This document shows, in pieces, positions 1-8,014 of a DNA stretch of 45,601 nt (position 1 is the first letter of the stretch; every line of letters begins with the position of its first letter). Under the pieces are notes generated by a model. That model had not been told where the DNA came from and made no database searches. It saw only the letters and a list, made by a program, of their open reading frames with translations. The DNA lies in NCBI GenBank assembly GCA_019119775.1, contig DWWL01000054.1, positions 1 to 45,601 on the forward strand. The letters are read 5' to 3'. The position numbers were made by a program, and so were the translations under genes. Origin of the DNA: Candidatus Lachnoclostridium pullistercoris (lineage in GTDB: Bacteria; Bacillota; Clostridia; Lachnospirales; Lachnospiraceae).

Positions 1-1
1 A

Positions 2-577
2 TTCATGACCACATTGCTGTGGTGCTTCGGTATCCATGGAACTCAGACTCTGAAAGCTATTTACGAGCCTATCCTGTTAGCTGCATTTGCAGAGAACGAG
101 GCTGCTTACGCAGCGGGTACGGCGATTCCCAACATCATCAATACTCCGTTCATGTCCTGCTTCTCCACTATTACCGGAGCTGGCATCACAGGCGGACTGG
201 TGATCGCTATCCTGCTGTTCTCCAAGAGAGAGGACTACAGAGCTATCGCAAAACTGGAGATCCCCTGCGCGATCTTCAATATCAATGAGCCGTTGGTATT
301 CGGTCTGCCCATCGTTATGAACCCGATCCTGGCGATCCCGTTCATGCTTTCCCCGGCCGTATCCGCTACGGTTGCTTACTTCCTCACCAATATCGGGTTC
401 TGCGGAAGAATGGTAGTAAATGCCCCCTGGACAACCCCGCCTGTATTGATGGCGTTCCTGTCCTCCGGCGGAAGCGTGGGTGCCGCTATTACGCAGATTC
501 TGAGTATTGTGATCGCGTTTGTGATCTACATTCCGTTCGTAATTATGGCGAACAACCAGCCGGTTGAGGCAGAATAA
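2..577 (+). CDS. PTS lactose/cellobiose-family EIIC, C-terminal part
   Basis: This is the membrane channel (EIIC) of a sugar phosphotransferase system of the lactose/cellobiose (CelB-like) family, which moves a beta-glucoside or related disaccharide through the membrane while it is phosphorylated. The frame is open to the window edge, so the N-terminal half is missing and the ATG at 5 is internal. The visible part has several hydrophobic helices and the family's conserved segment FNINEPLVFGLPIVMNP, associated with the sugar/phosphotransfer site of EIIC. Genes for the matching EIIA and EIIB follow on the same strand, which supports the call. The sugar cannot be told from this fragment. Confidence 0.9.
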   Translation, partial: FMTTLLWCFGIHGTQTLKAIYEPILLAAFAENEAAYAAGTAIPNIINTPFMSCFSTITGAGITGGLVIAILLFSKREDYRAIAKLEIPCAIFNINEPLVFGLPIVMNPILAIPFMLSPAVSATVAYFLTNIGFCGRMVVNAPWTTPPVLMAFLSSGGSVGAAITQILSIVIAFVIYIPFVIMANNQPVEAE

Positions 578-613
578 AACAGTATAATCAGGCAGGAAAG
601 GAGAGACTGGATA

Positions 614-877
614 ATGAAATTGGCAATCCCTAAAAAGCTCAAGGCGGCTCCGGCCCGCTCGAAAGAGGAGGTGGAGCAGATGATGAAAGAAGAAGAGCTT
701 GTCCAGGCGTTTACCAAGGAGAAGATCATCAGTTATGCAGCTTTCATTTTCCTGCCCCCTTACGGTATTTATCGTATCGTGAAGAAGGATTCTCCGTTTC
801 GGAGATCAGAAAAATATATGTGGACTATGATGTTTATCGCATATATGGCATACCTGATTCAGGCGATTGTTTTTTAA
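614..877 (+). CDS. Small membrane protein inside the PTS operon
   Basis: An 87-residue protein of unknown function with a good SD (AGGAAAGGAGAG) upstream. The N-terminal ~35 residues are charged and probably cytoplasmic. Two hydrophobic stretches follow, at about residues 39-57 and 68-87, the second running to the C-terminus, so it is probably a two-pass membrane protein. It sits 36 nt after the EIIC stop and 36 nt before the EIIA start, so it is co-transcribed with the PTS. I recognise no family. A role as accessory subunit of the EIIC complex is inference from position only. Confidence 0.75.
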   Translation: MKLAIPKKLKAAPARSKEEVEQMMKEEELVQAFTKEKIISYAAFIFLPPYGIYRIVKKDSPFRRSEKYMWTMMFIAYMAYLIQAIVF

Positions 878-913
878 ATAAAATAAAGAGTGATAGAAAC
901 GGAGGCAATTAAT

Positions 914-1252
914 ATGGATGAAAATAAAGTTATGACTGAGGAAGAACTGGAAGAAATTATCATGCAGATCATCGTAAACAGCGGTGCGTCCAGAAGCCTG
1001 GCCATCGAAGCTCTTCGCGCTGCCGGAGAAGGCAACTTTGAGGAGGCTGACGAGAAGATGAAGCAGGCGGATGAGACTATTCTGGAGACTCACGAGTATC
1101 AGACCAGTCTGATCCAGGATGAGATCAACGGCAAGCACGTTCCGTTAAATCTGCTGATGGTTCATGCTCAGGATCATTTGATGAACGCCATGACCGTGAT
1201 GGATCTGGCGAAAGAAATCATTGCAATTAAGAAGGAGGAACATAAATCATGA
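914..1252 (+). CDS. PTS lactose/cellobiose-type EIIA
   Basis: Cytoplasmic EIIA of the lactose/cellobiose PTS family, which takes phosphate from HPr and passes it to EIIB. The 112-residue all-helical protein carries the family signature LLMVHAQDHLMNAM; His84 is the probable phosphorylated residue, with Asp87 in the place of the metal/helix-packing Asp of this trimeric family. I chose the ATG at 914 because GGAGG at 901-905 is well spaced before it; the frame extends upstream without an SD. Its stop overlaps the EIIB start by 4 nt, so the two are translationally coupled. Confidence 0.93.
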   Translation: MDENKVMTEEELEEIIMQIIVNSGASRSLAIEALRAAGEGNFEEADEKMKQADETILETHEYQTSLIQDEINGKHVPLNLLMVHAQDHLMNAMTVMDLAKEIIAIKKEEHKS

Positions 1253-1548
1253 GAAAAGTAGTTCTGCTTTGCGCTGCTGGAATGTCCACCAGCTTATTAG
1301 TAAATAAAATGAGAGATGCTGCCAAGGAAGAGGGATATGACTGCGAGATCAACGCATATGCTCTGGCAACCGCAAAAGAGCATGCGGACGCAGATGTTGT
1401 TCTCTTAGGACCGCAGGTTCGTTTCGGCCTGAACAATGTAAAGAAAGACCTTCCCGGTGTTCCGGTAGAGGCCATTGATATGCAGGCTTACGGAACCATG
1501 AACGGCAAGAAGGTCATCGCTCAGGTTAAGAAGCTGCTGGGCGACTGA
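1249..1548 (+). CDS. PTS lactose/cellobiose-type EIIB
   Basis: Cytoplasmic EIIB, 99 residues, which carries the phosphate on cysteine before transfer to the incoming sugar. The N-terminus VVLLCAAGMSTSLLV is the typical EIIB phosphate-binding loop, with Cys8 as the phosphorylated residue. Length and fold pattern match CelA/LicB-type proteins. The start overlaps the EIIA stop (ATGA). An intrinsic terminator about 20 nt downstream ends the operon. The order EIIC, small protein, EIIA, EIIB indicates one complete sugar uptake system, with any hydrolase outside the window. Confidence 0.93.
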   Translation: MRKVVLLCAAGMSTSLLVNKMRDAAKEEGYDCEINAYALATAKEHADADVVLLGPQVRFGLNNVKKDLPGVPVEAIDMQAYGTMNGKKVIAQVKKLLGD

Positions 1549-1568
1549 TTTTAGCGACTGACACCGAT

Positions 1569-1619
1569 ATCCCGGTTTCCCGCGGGAGCGATCCCGCAGG
1601 ATAATCGGGATTTAATTTT
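1569..1619 (+). terminator. Intrinsic terminator of the PTS operon
   Basis: Nested inverted repeats: outer ATCCCG (1569-1574) with CGGGAT (1606-1611), inner GCGGGA (1582-1587) with TCCCGC (1592-1597) around a GCGA loop. A T-rich tract follows. Confidence 0.75.
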
Positions 1620-1673
1620 GTGTATTTTGGGGCGGAGAAGGAGAAGTAGTATAAAAAGAGGAGAGAACATAGA

Positions 1674-2618
1674 ATGGCTGAGATGGAAATGACCATGGTA
1701 ATAACAGAAAAGATACTGGAGATGGTGTTCCTGCTGATTGTGGGCGCGGTGGTCTACAAAACGGGAGTCATCGACGCGGCTTCCAATAAGAAGCTGTCCA
1801 ATTTTCTTCTGATGGTGATCTCGCCGGCGCTGATCATAAGTTCTTATCAGATGGAGTACGATCCCCGGCTGTTAAAAGAGCTGCTGCTCACTTTTGCCCT
1901 GTCTGCTGCCAGCTTTGCGGCTGTGATCCTGTTCTGCCGCGTTGTGCTGCGGGAGCGGCCGGGAGTGGACAGTCCGGTGGAGAAGATGGCGGTGATCTAT
2001 TCCAACTGCGGCTTCATCGGGATCCCCTTAATCAACGGGATTCTGGGGGCAGAGGGCGTGTTCTGCATGACGGCCTACACCACCGTTTTCAACGTGCTGG
2101 TCTGGACTCACGGCGTGATCCTCATGAGCGGCGGAGGAGAGCGGGTACGCCTGAAGGATATGTGGAAAAATCTGGTGACTCCCGCGGTGATCGCGGTGGT
2201 GATCGGCCTTGCCCTTTTCCTCACAGGGACAAGCCTTCCGGCAGTGATCGCCAACCCCATTGCCAGCGTGGGGGATATGAATACTCCCATTGCCATGATC
2301 GTGGCCGGAGCCAATCTGGCCCAGGGAAATCTGCTCGCCAGCTTAAAGAAGGTGCGGGTCTACTACATCAGCTTTTTAAAGCTGATCGCGGCGCCGGTGA
2401 TCACGGTGGTTCTGCTGTTTTTCCTGTCCGGGGATTTCAACGTGTCCATGACGATCTTTGTGGCGTCCGCCTGTCCTGCCGGGGCGATGGGCACCATGTT
2501 TGCCCTTCGCTATAACCGGGACAGCAATTATGCGTCGGAGCTGTTTGCCGTGTCCACGATCCTGTCGATGCTGACCATTCCTCTGATGGCCGCCGCTGCG
2601 ATCCCGCTTCTTAGCTGA
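1674..2618 (+). CDS. AEC-family transporter (auxin efflux carrier/malate permease type)
   Basis: A 314-residue integral membrane protein with about ten hydrophobic segments, of the AEC (auxin efflux carrier) family. Bacterial members move organic acids such as malate or malonate; the substrate here is unknown. Typical features are the N-terminal helix followed by YKTGVIDAASNKKLSNFLL, the SNCGFIGIPL motif near residue 110 in the first half, and a mirrored second half. GAGGAGAG lies 11 nt before ATG 1674; a second in-frame ATG at 1680 is a possible alternative. It stands alone between the PTS terminator and the thrS promoter. Confidence 0.88.
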   Translation: MAEMEMTMVITEKILEMVFLLIVGAVVYKTGVIDAASNKKLSNFLLMVISPALIISSYQMEYDPRLLKELLLTFALSAASFAAVILFCRVVLRERPGVDSPVEKMAVIYSNCGFIGIPLINGILGAEGVFCMTAYTTVFNVLVWTHGVILMSGGGERVRLKDMWKNLVTPAVIAVVIGLALFLTGTSLPAVIANPIASVGDMNTPIAMIVAGANLAQGNLLASLKKVRVYYISFLKLIAAPVITVVLLFFLSGDFNVSMTIFVASACPAGAMGTMFALRYNRDSNYASELFAVSTILSMLTIPLMAAAAIPLLS

Positions 2619-2666
2619 TTGCGGGGAGAGGTGGAGAAACGCCGGAGACTTTTCCTGCGGAAGACC

Positions 2667-2695
2667 TTGACAAACAGGAGATGGCTGGCTATAAT
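2667..2695 (+). promoter_or_regulatory. Consensus promoter of thrS
   Basis: TTGACA (2667-2672), 17-bp spacer, TATAAT (2690-2695): a perfect sigma-A consensus. The start of transcription near 2702 lies just upstream of the T-box stem I. Confidence 0.88.
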
Positions 2696-2701
2696 CGAAC
2701 G

Positions 2702-2951
2702 TGAACAGAAGAACAAAAACGCTGATGGGAAGAGTACAAAGCCTGCGGCCATTCAGAGAGAGACGCGTTTTGCTGAGAGCGTCTTATGGAGGCGGCTCTG
2801 GAAGACCACCCCGGAGTGTCCCTTAATCGGGAACGGTGATTCCGTTATCATCAGAAAAGAGAGGTCCGGAGATGCCGTCCGGGCAATCAGGGTGGAACCG
2901 CGATGAATGTCGTCCCTTACCGTATGAAACCATACGGTAAGGGATTTTTTT
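2702..2951 (+). promoter_or_regulatory. T-box leader (threonine) before thrS
   Basis: tRNA-sensing transcription leader. The invariant T-box element AGGGTGGAACCGCG lies at 2889-2902. Stem I features are present: GATGGGAAGAGTACA on the 5' side and an apical GAGAG region. The likely specifier is ACC (Thr) at 2805-2807, preceded by GAAG and followed by the usual A. The terminator is a perfect 14-bp hairpin, 2913-2926 with 2931-2944, loop AAAC, then seven T. Uncharged tRNA-Thr would stabilise the antiterminator and allow thrS transcription. Specifier choice is inference; the T-box itself is clear. Confidence 0.95.
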
Positions 2952-3076
2952 ATTTAACAGGAAACTTCGTTCCCTGTTAAATAAAAACGCTCCGCGGAGA
3001 TCGCACTGCGGCGAAAAGGAAAATGTTCACCTTGAAGTCCCGTCTGCGGCAGAATTCGGAAAAAGGAGAGAAAGCT

Positions 3077-5008
3077 ATGAAAATTACACTGAAAGATGGC
3101 TCTGTGAGAGAATATGCACAGCCGATGGCAGTGATTGACATTGCCAGAGATTTGAGCGAGGGACTGGCCAGAGCGGCCTGTGCCGGAGAAGTAAACGGAG
3201 AAGTGGTGGATCTGCGCACGGTTGTGGATCAGGATGCTCAGGTAAATATCCTGACCGTCAATGACGAGGGCGGACTGTCCACTCTGCGCCACACGGCCAG
3301 CCATGTGATGGCTCAGGCGATCAAACGCCTGTATCCGAATACGAAGCTGGCGATCGGCCCTTCCATCGCAGACGGATTTTACTATGACGTGGACCCGGAG
3401 AATCCTCTCACTGCTGAGGATATGGAGAAGATCGAGGCGGAGATGAAGAAGATCGTGAAGGAAGCTCTTCCCATCGAGCGCTTTACCCTTCCCAGAGAAG
3501 AGGCCATCGCTTTCATGAAGGAGAAGGACGAGCCTTATAAGGTAGAACTGATTGAGGATCTGCCGGAGGGCGAGGAGATCAGCTTTTACCGCCAGGGCGA
3601 GTTTACGGACCTGTGCGCCGGCCCGCACCTGATGAATACGAAGGACATCGGCAAGGCTTACAAGCTGATGAACCTGGCAGGCGCTTACTGGAGAGGCAGC
3701 GAGAAGAACAAGATGCTCACCAGAGTGTACGCGACAGCCTTTGGAAAGAAGGCGGATCTGGATGCCTACATCACCATGATGGAGGAGGCGAAGAAGAGAG
3801 ATCACCGCAAGATCGGCCGTGAGCTGGGCCTGTTTATGATGAATGAGGCCGGTCCTGGTTTCCCGTTCTTCCTTCCGAAGGGAATGGTCCTCAAGAACAC
3901 TCTGCTGGACTACTGGAGAGAGATCCACAGAAAGGCCGGCTACGTGGAGATTTCCACTCCGGTGATTTTAAACAGAAAGCTGTGGGAGACTTCCGGTCAC
4001 TGGGATCATTATAAAGAAAACATGTACACCACGGTAATCGACGATGAAGATTACGCCATCAAGCCGATGAACTGCCCGGGCGGCGTGCTGGTGTACGCGT
4101 CTGAGCCCCGTTCCTACCGGGATCTGCCCCTGCGGATGGGCGAGCTGGGACTGGTTCACCGCCATGAGAAATCCGGCCAGCTCCACGGACTGATGCGTGT
4201 GCGCTGCTTTACCCAGGATGACGCCCACATTTTCATGACTCCGGAGCAGATCAAGGACGAGATCAAAGGCGTGGCGAACCTGATCGATCAGGTTTACTCC
4301 CTGTTTGGATTTAAGTACCATGTGGAGCTCTCCACCAGACCGGAGGACAGCATGGGAAGCGATGAGGACTGGGAGATGGCGACGGACGGCTTAAGAGACG
4401 CTCTGGATGAGCTGGGCCTGCCCTACGTGGTAAATGAGGGTGACGGCGCATTCTACGGCCCGAAGATCGACTTCCATCTGGAGGACTGCATCGGAAGAAC
4501 CTGGCAGTGCGGCACCATCCAGCTGGATTTCCAGCTTCCCCAGAGATTTGAGCTGGAGTACACGGGAGCAGACGGAGAGAAGCACCGTCCCATTATGATC
4601 CACCGTGTGGCTTTCGGTTCCATCGAGCGTTTCATCGGAATCCTGATCGAGCATTTCGCAGGCGCATTCCCCACCTGGCTTGCTCCGGTGCAGGTGAAGG
4701 TGCTGCCGATCTCCGACAAGTACATGGACTATGCGGAGAAAGTGAAAGAGCAGCTGTTTGACGCAGGCATTCGCGTGGAAGTGGATACCCGTTCTGAGAA
4801 GATCGGATACAAGATCCGCGAAGCTCAGACTCAGAAGATCCCCTACATGCTGGTTGTCGGCCAGAAAGAGGCGGAGGAGGGAACGGTTTCCGTGAGAAGC
4901 CGCTTCGCCGGAGACGAGGGCAGCTCTTCTCTGGAGGCATTTATGGAGAAGATCCAGAAGGAAATCGCTTCGAGAGAAAACCGCAAAGTGGAGAAAGAAG
5001 AGAACTAA
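3077..5008 (+). CDS. thrS: Threonyl-tRNA synthetase
   Basis: Class II aminoacyl-tRNA synthetase that charges tRNA-Thr. At 643 residues it is full length: N-terminal TGS domain (about 1-60), editing/SAD domain with HTASHVMAQAI (about 74), catalytic core with MNCPGG, whose Cys is a zinc ligand, then HRHEKSGQLHG and IHRVAFGSIERF, and a C-terminal anticodon-binding domain (from about 540). The start at 3077 is chosen because AAAGGAGAG lies just upstream; the frame extends to 3023 without an SD. Expression is controlled by the T-box leader, matching its substrate. Two terminators follow. Confidence 0.98.
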   Translation: MKITLKDGSVREYAQPMAVIDIARDLSEGLARAACAGEVNGEVVDLRTVVDQDAQVNILTVNDEGGLSTLRHTASHVMAQAIKRLYPNTKLAIGPSIADGFYYDVDPENPLTAEDMEKIEAEMKKIVKEALPIERFTLPREEAIAFMKEKDEPYKVELIEDLPEGEEISFYRQGEFTDLCAGPHLMNTKDIGKAYKLMNLAGAYWRGSEKNKMLTRVYATAFGKKADLDAYITMMEEAKKRDHRKIGRELGLFMMNEAGPGFPFFLPKGMVLKNTLLDYWREIHRKAGYVEISTPVILNRKLWETSGHWDHYKENMYTTVIDDEDYAIKPMNCPGGVLVYASEPRSYRDLPLRMGELGLVHRHEKSGQLHGLMRVRCFTQDDAHIFMTPEQIKDEIKGVANLIDQVYSLFGFKYHVELSTRPEDSMGSDEDWEMATDGLRDALDELGLPYVVNEGDGAFYGPKIDFHLEDCIGRTWQCGTIQLDFQLPQRFELEYTGADGEKHRPIMIHRVAFGSIERFIGILIEHFAGAFPTWLAPVQVKVLPISDKYMDYAEKVKEQLFDAGIRVEVDTRSEKIGYKIREAQTQKIPYMLVVGQKEAEEGTVSVRSRFAGDEGSSSLEAFMEKIQKEIASRENRKVEKEEN

Positions 5009-5016
5009 AGAAAGAT

Positions 5017-5046
5017 CCGGCGTCAGCTTCGGCTGCGCCGGTTTTT
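5017..5046 (+). terminator. thrS terminator 1
   Basis: CCGGCG (5017-5022) pairs with CGCCGG (5036-5041); inner CAGC/GCTG closes a TTCG tetraloop; TTTTT follows. Confidence 0.92.
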
Positions 5047-5076
5047 AAAGCGCTCATGAATAAAATGGGCGCTTTT
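5047..5076 (+). terminator. thrS terminator 2 (tandem)
   Basis: AAAGCGCTCAT (5047-5057) pairs, with one T-G wobble, with ATGGGCGCTTT (5065-5075). It starts directly after terminator 1. Its T-tract is short, so it is probably a back-up terminator. Confidence 0.6.
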
Positions 5077-5131
5077 CGCGCATTCTATGACTGTTTCCCA
5101 ATAATATTCATCATCGAAGGAGGAGTGTGCG

Positions 5132-5446
5132 ATGACAAAGCTGGATTGTAATGTGACAAGCTGTGTGCACAATGCGGATAATTGCTGCTGCAAGAGAGAG
5201 ATCGTGGTGGAAGGACAGACGGCGGATAAAGCCTGCGACACCTGCTGCGGCAGCTTCGACGAGAGCCGGGGAAGTTCCTTTAAGAACATGTTCAAATCAC
5301 CGGAGGGACGGCTGGAAATCGAGTGTGAGGCGGTCAACTGCGTCTACAACGCAGGCCGGCGCTGCACGGCGGACAAGGTGGGAATCACCGGCATGGGAGC
5401 CAGCCATGCGGGAGACACAGAGTGTTCCACCTTTAAGGCGAGATAA
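5132..5446 (+). CDS. DUF1540 cysteine-rich protein with two repeats
   Basis: A 104-residue cytoplasmic protein made of two DUF1540 units, short cysteine-rich modules thought to bind metal. Unit 1 (about 5-42) has Cys at 6, 11, 18-20, 35, 38 and 39; unit 2 (about 64-101) has Cys at 65, 70, 78 and 98. Each begins C-x4-C and ends near a C-x-T/S-F motif. AAGGAGGAG precedes the ATG. It lies alone between the thrS terminators and a terminator at 5578. Function is unknown; metal binding is an inference from the Cys pattern. Confidence 0.88.
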   Translation: MTKLDCNVTSCVHNADNCCCKREIVVEGQTADKACDTCCGSFDESRGSSFKNMFKSPEGRLEIECEAVNCVYNAGRRCTADKVGITGMGASHAGDTECSTFKAR

Positions 5447-5577
5447 CTCCGCGGAAAGCGGCGGGAAGACGGACTGCGGACGGCGAACCCGCAGAGTAAG
5501 GCGGCGCGGCCGAAGGGCTGCGGGGCATAGAGAACTATTGCAAAAATACGGATTTATGCCGGAAGAATGAGAATTAA

Positions 5578-5630
5578 GAAAAACTCTATGTGAATGGATT
5601 CAGCCATCTGCATAGAGTTTTTCTTTTTTC
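5578..5630 (+). terminator. Terminator after the DUF1540 gene
   Basis: A 13-bp perfect stem, 5578-5590 with 5611-5623, followed by a T-rich tract. The A/T ends make it potentially bidirectional. The 130 bp between the DUF1540 stop and this hairpin hold no supported gene. Confidence 0.85.
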
Positions 5631-5729
5631 CTGCTGTCAGAGTTTTCCCCGCCGTCAGAGCGAAAGAACTTTCGTTTGCCGGCGCTCTGTGATAGAATAA
5701 ATGAAAACCCTGTGGGAAAGGGGACGGCC

Positions 5730-5771
5730 ATGGAGAAGGTACTTTATTTCAGAAAGGATCTGAAGAGATGA
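5730..5771 (+). CDS. Possible 13-codon leader peptide upstream of the MBL gene
   Basis: ATG at 5730 follows GGAAAGGGGACGGCC and opens a 13-residue frame (begins MEKVLYF, ends DLKR) whose TGA overlaps the tandem ATGATG start of the metallo-hydrolase. That arrangement would couple translation of the two. It could also be chance; there is no evidence of conservation. Confidence 0.3.
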   Translation: MEKVLYFRKDLKR

Positions 5772-6598
5772 TGCGGATATTGACGCTGATGGAAAACGGG
5801 ACGGGAGCAAGAAGAGGGCTGACGGCAGAGCACGGTCTATCCTTTGCGGTGGATGCGGACGGGATGAGGATCCTGTTTGACTGCGGCAGCAGTGAAAATA
5901 CTGTGCGGAATGGAAGGCTTTTAAATGTTTCCCTGGCCTCTGTGGACATTCTGGCCTTCAGCCACAGTCATTATGACCACGCAGCCGGCTTCAGAGCCTT
6001 TGCGGAGCGGGGACTGTCGGCCAGGGCGGTGATCGGGAGCTGCTTTTTTGAGGAAAAGTATGCCGCCGCGGGAAATGGAACCTATTCCTATCTGGGATGC
6101 GGTTTTTCCGAGCAGGAGCTTCGGGCGTGCGCATCTTCTGTTACAGTCAATGAGAGAACGGTTCGGCTGACTGAGCACTGCACCCTGGAGACGGATTTTC
6201 CCAGAATTTATGACTGGGAAACCATTCCGGAACGGTTTGTCAGGCTGACGGAGCGGGGAATGGAGCAGGACCAGTTTCCCGATGAGCAGTGCCTGGTGCT
6301 GGAGACGGGAAAGGGGCTTGCGGTGGTGACAGGCTGCAGTCATCCGGGGATCTTAAACATGGTGACGGAGATCGGGAGGCGTTACGGGAAGCTGGTGACG
6401 GCGGTGATCGGCGGACTTCATCTCTCCGGAGCCGGCGGGGAGCGGATCAGCCGGACGGCGGCGGGCCTAAAAAAGCTGGGAGTGACCAGACTGTGGTGCA
6501 ATCACTGCACCGGCAGAGAGGCCAGGGAGCAGATGGCGGCTGATCCTCAGCTTGTCTGCGGGAATCTCGCCGCGGGGGACTGCATATTCTTGGAATGA
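5768..6598 (+). CDS. MBL-fold metallo-hydrolase
   Basis: A 276-residue cytoplasmic metallo-beta-lactamase-fold protein, resembling the subgroup annotated as 7,8-dihydropterin-6-methyl-4-(beta-D-ribofuranosyl)aminobenzene 5'-phosphate synthase-like. The metal-binding motif HSHYDH is at residues 66-71. Further conserved segments are VVTGCSHPGILNMV (about 185-200) and GGLHLSGA (about 217-224), carrying the additional His ligands. ATG 5768 or 5771 can both serve. The 13-codon frame ending at the start may couple translation. The real substrate is unknown. Confidence 0.88.
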   Translation: MMRILTLMENGTGARRGLTAEHGLSFAVDADGMRILFDCGSSENTVRNGRLLNVSLASVDILAFSHSHYDHAAGFRAFAERGLSARAVIGSCFFEEKYAAAGNGTYSYLGCGFSEQELRACASSVTVNERTVRLTEHCTLETDFPRIYDWETIPERFVRLTERGMEQDQFPDEQCLVLETGKGLAVVTGCSHPGILNMVTEIGRRYGKLVTAVIGGLHLSGAGGERISRTAAGLKKLGVTRLWCNHCTGREAREQMAADPQLVCGNLAAGDCIFLE

Positions 6599-6619
6599 GA
6601 ACACAAAAGAAAAAAACAG

Positions 6620-6648
6620 TTGACAGATGGGGATACCTGTGATAAACT
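6620..6648 (+). promoter_or_regulatory. Promoter of the infC operon
   Basis: TTGACA (6620-6625), 17-bp spacer, TAAACT (6643-6648). Confidence 0.75.
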
Positions 6649-6655
6649 TACAAAA

Positions 6656-6808
6656 GTTGTGAGAACGACTGACAGGAAAGCAGGTATCCGCCTCACCCTG
6701 GCACGAGCAAGTGACCTGGGTTTATATTGGAAGTGCAGCGGCTCCGGAAGGGAGAAGATGGGCTGTATATACCACTGGCGGATGGAATGATGTTCCATCT
6801 GTTTTTTT
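6656..6808 (+). promoter_or_regulatory. L20-type ribosomal protein leader with terminator
   Basis: The untranslated leader ahead of infC-rpmI-rplT carries base-paired elements and ends in an intrinsic terminator, GATGGAA (6781-6787) with TTCCATC (6793-6799), then GTTTTTTT. Firmicutes leaders at this place bind L20 and shut the operon by early termination. Position, terminator and operon fit that class; the L20-binding fold itself was not computed. Confidence 0.72.
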
Positions 6809-6850
6809 GTATGGCAGGAAATGTTTATTTCACTTTGGAGGTGCACGGCT

Positions 6851-7357
6851 ATTAGCGATTTAATGATTAACGAGCAGATTCGTGACAAGGAAGTCCGTCT
6901 GATCGGACAGAATGGGGAGCAGCTTGGAATTATGTCTGCCAGAGAGGCGTTCAAGATGGCGCAGGAGGCAGAACTGGATCTGGTGAAGATTGCTCCGACG
7001 GCAAAGCCGCCCGTATGCAAGATCATCGACTACGGAAAGTACTGCTACGAGCAGGCGAGAAAAGAGAAGGAAGCAAAGAAAAAGCAGAAGGTGATTGAGG
7101 TGAAGGAAGTCCGCCTTTCCCCCAATATCGACACCAATGACTTGAACACCAAGACCAGCGCGGCCAGAAAGTTCCTGGAGAAGGGCAACAAGGTGAAAGT
7201 CACCCTGCGGTTCAGAGGCCGTGAGATGGCTCATATGTCAAAATCCAAGTACATCCTGGATGATTTCGCGGAGAGCTTATCCGATATCGCTGTCATTGAT
7301 AAGCCGTCCAAAGTGGAAGGACGGAGCATGGTCATGTTTTTAACTGCAAAACGTTAA
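6851..7357 (+). CDS. infC: Translation initiation factor IF-3 (AUU start)
   Basis: IF-3, 168 residues, binds the 30S subunit and proofreads start codons and initiator tRNA. The protein begins SDLMINEQIRDKEVRLIG, the usual IF-3 N-terminus, and continues through linker and C-terminal domain (KVKVTLRFRGREMAH). The only well-spaced SD, GGAGG at 6837-6841, lies 9 nt before ATT at 6851. The next ATG (6863) is 21 nt from the SD and the upstream ATG (6821) has none. An AUU start is well known for infC and lets IF-3 repress itself. First gene of infC-rpmI-rplT. Confidence 0.95.
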   Translation: MSDLMINEQIRDKEVRLIGQNGEQLGIMSAREAFKMAQEAELDLVKIAPTAKPPVCKIIDYGKYCYEQARKEKEAKKKQKVIEVKEVRLSPNIDTNDLNTKTSAARKFLEKGNKVKVTLRFRGREMAHMSKSKYILDDFAESLSDIAVIDKPSKVEGRSMVMFLTAKR

Positions 7358-7388
7358 AATATAGACAACAGTCAAGGAGGAAAATACA

Positions 7389-7586
7389 ATGCCGAAATTA
7401 AAAACTAGCAGAGCTGCTGCAAAGCGTTTCAAAGTAACGGGAAGTGGAAAACTGGTAAGAAATAAAGCTTACAAGTCTCATATCTTAACGAAGAAGTCCA
7501 CCAAGAGAAAGAGAAATCTCAGAAAAGACATCGTTACCGACGCAACCAACGCAAAGGTAATGAAGAGAATTTTACCGTATCTGTAA
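7389..7586 (+). CDS. rpmI: 50S ribosomal protein L35
   Basis: Basic 65-residue ribosomal protein of the large subunit, with the typical start [20 protein letters not shown] and end [19 protein letters not shown] is well placed before ATG 7389. It is the middle gene of infC-rpmI-rplT, 31 nt after infC. Confidence 0.98.
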   Translation: MPKLKTSRAAAKRFKVTGSGKLVRNKAYKSHILTKKSTKRKRNLRKDIVTDATNAKVMKRILPYL

Positions 7587-7621
7587 GGATTTTTGAAATT
7601 AAGAAGGAGGAAAATTGACCC

Positions 7622-7978
7622 ATGGCAAGAGTAAAAGGCGGTTTAAACGCAAAGAAGAAACACAATAGAGTCCTGAAAATGGCAAAGGGCTACAGAGGTG
7701 CCCGTTCCAAACAGTACAGAGTAGCAAAGCAGTCCGTAATGAGAGCTCTCACCAGCTCCTACGCAGGCCGCAAGGAGAGAAAGAGACAGTTCAGACAGCT
7801 CTGGATTGCCCGTATCAACGCTGCTGCCCGCATCAACGGCTTATCCTACAGCAAGTTCATGTACGGCTTAAAGCAGGCCGGCGTAGAGATGAACAGAAAG
7901 ATCCTTTCTGACATGGCAATCAACGATGCAGAGGGATTCGCAAAGCTGGCTGAGCTGGCAAAATCCAAGCTGGCTTAA
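7622..7978 (+). CDS. rplT: 50S ribosomal protein L20
   Basis: Basic 118-residue large-subunit protein needed early in 50S assembly; in Firmicutes it also represses its own operon through the leader RNA. The sequence is canonical ([35 protein letters not shown]). AAGAAGGAGG precedes the ATG. It is the last gene of the operon and is followed by a strong terminator. Confidence 0.98.
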   Translation: MARVKGGLNAKKKHNRVLKMAKGYRGARSKQYRVAKQSVMRALTSSYAGRKERKRQFRQLWIARINAAARINGLSYSKFMYGLKQAGVEMNRKILSDMAINDAEGFAKLAELAKSKLA

Positions 7979-8014
7979 TTTCTGCTTGTCATTGACAGAG
8001 ATCAATATGAGAGG

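Noticed and set aside
2619-2906. Open frame of 95 codons between the AEC gene and thrS
   Set aside because: It runs through the thrS promoter and T-box stem I and has no family-like sequence.
5163-5570. 135-codon frame overlapping the DUF1540 gene
   Set aside because: Out-of-frame shadow of DUF1540 with no SD and an Arg-rich, unfamily-like product.
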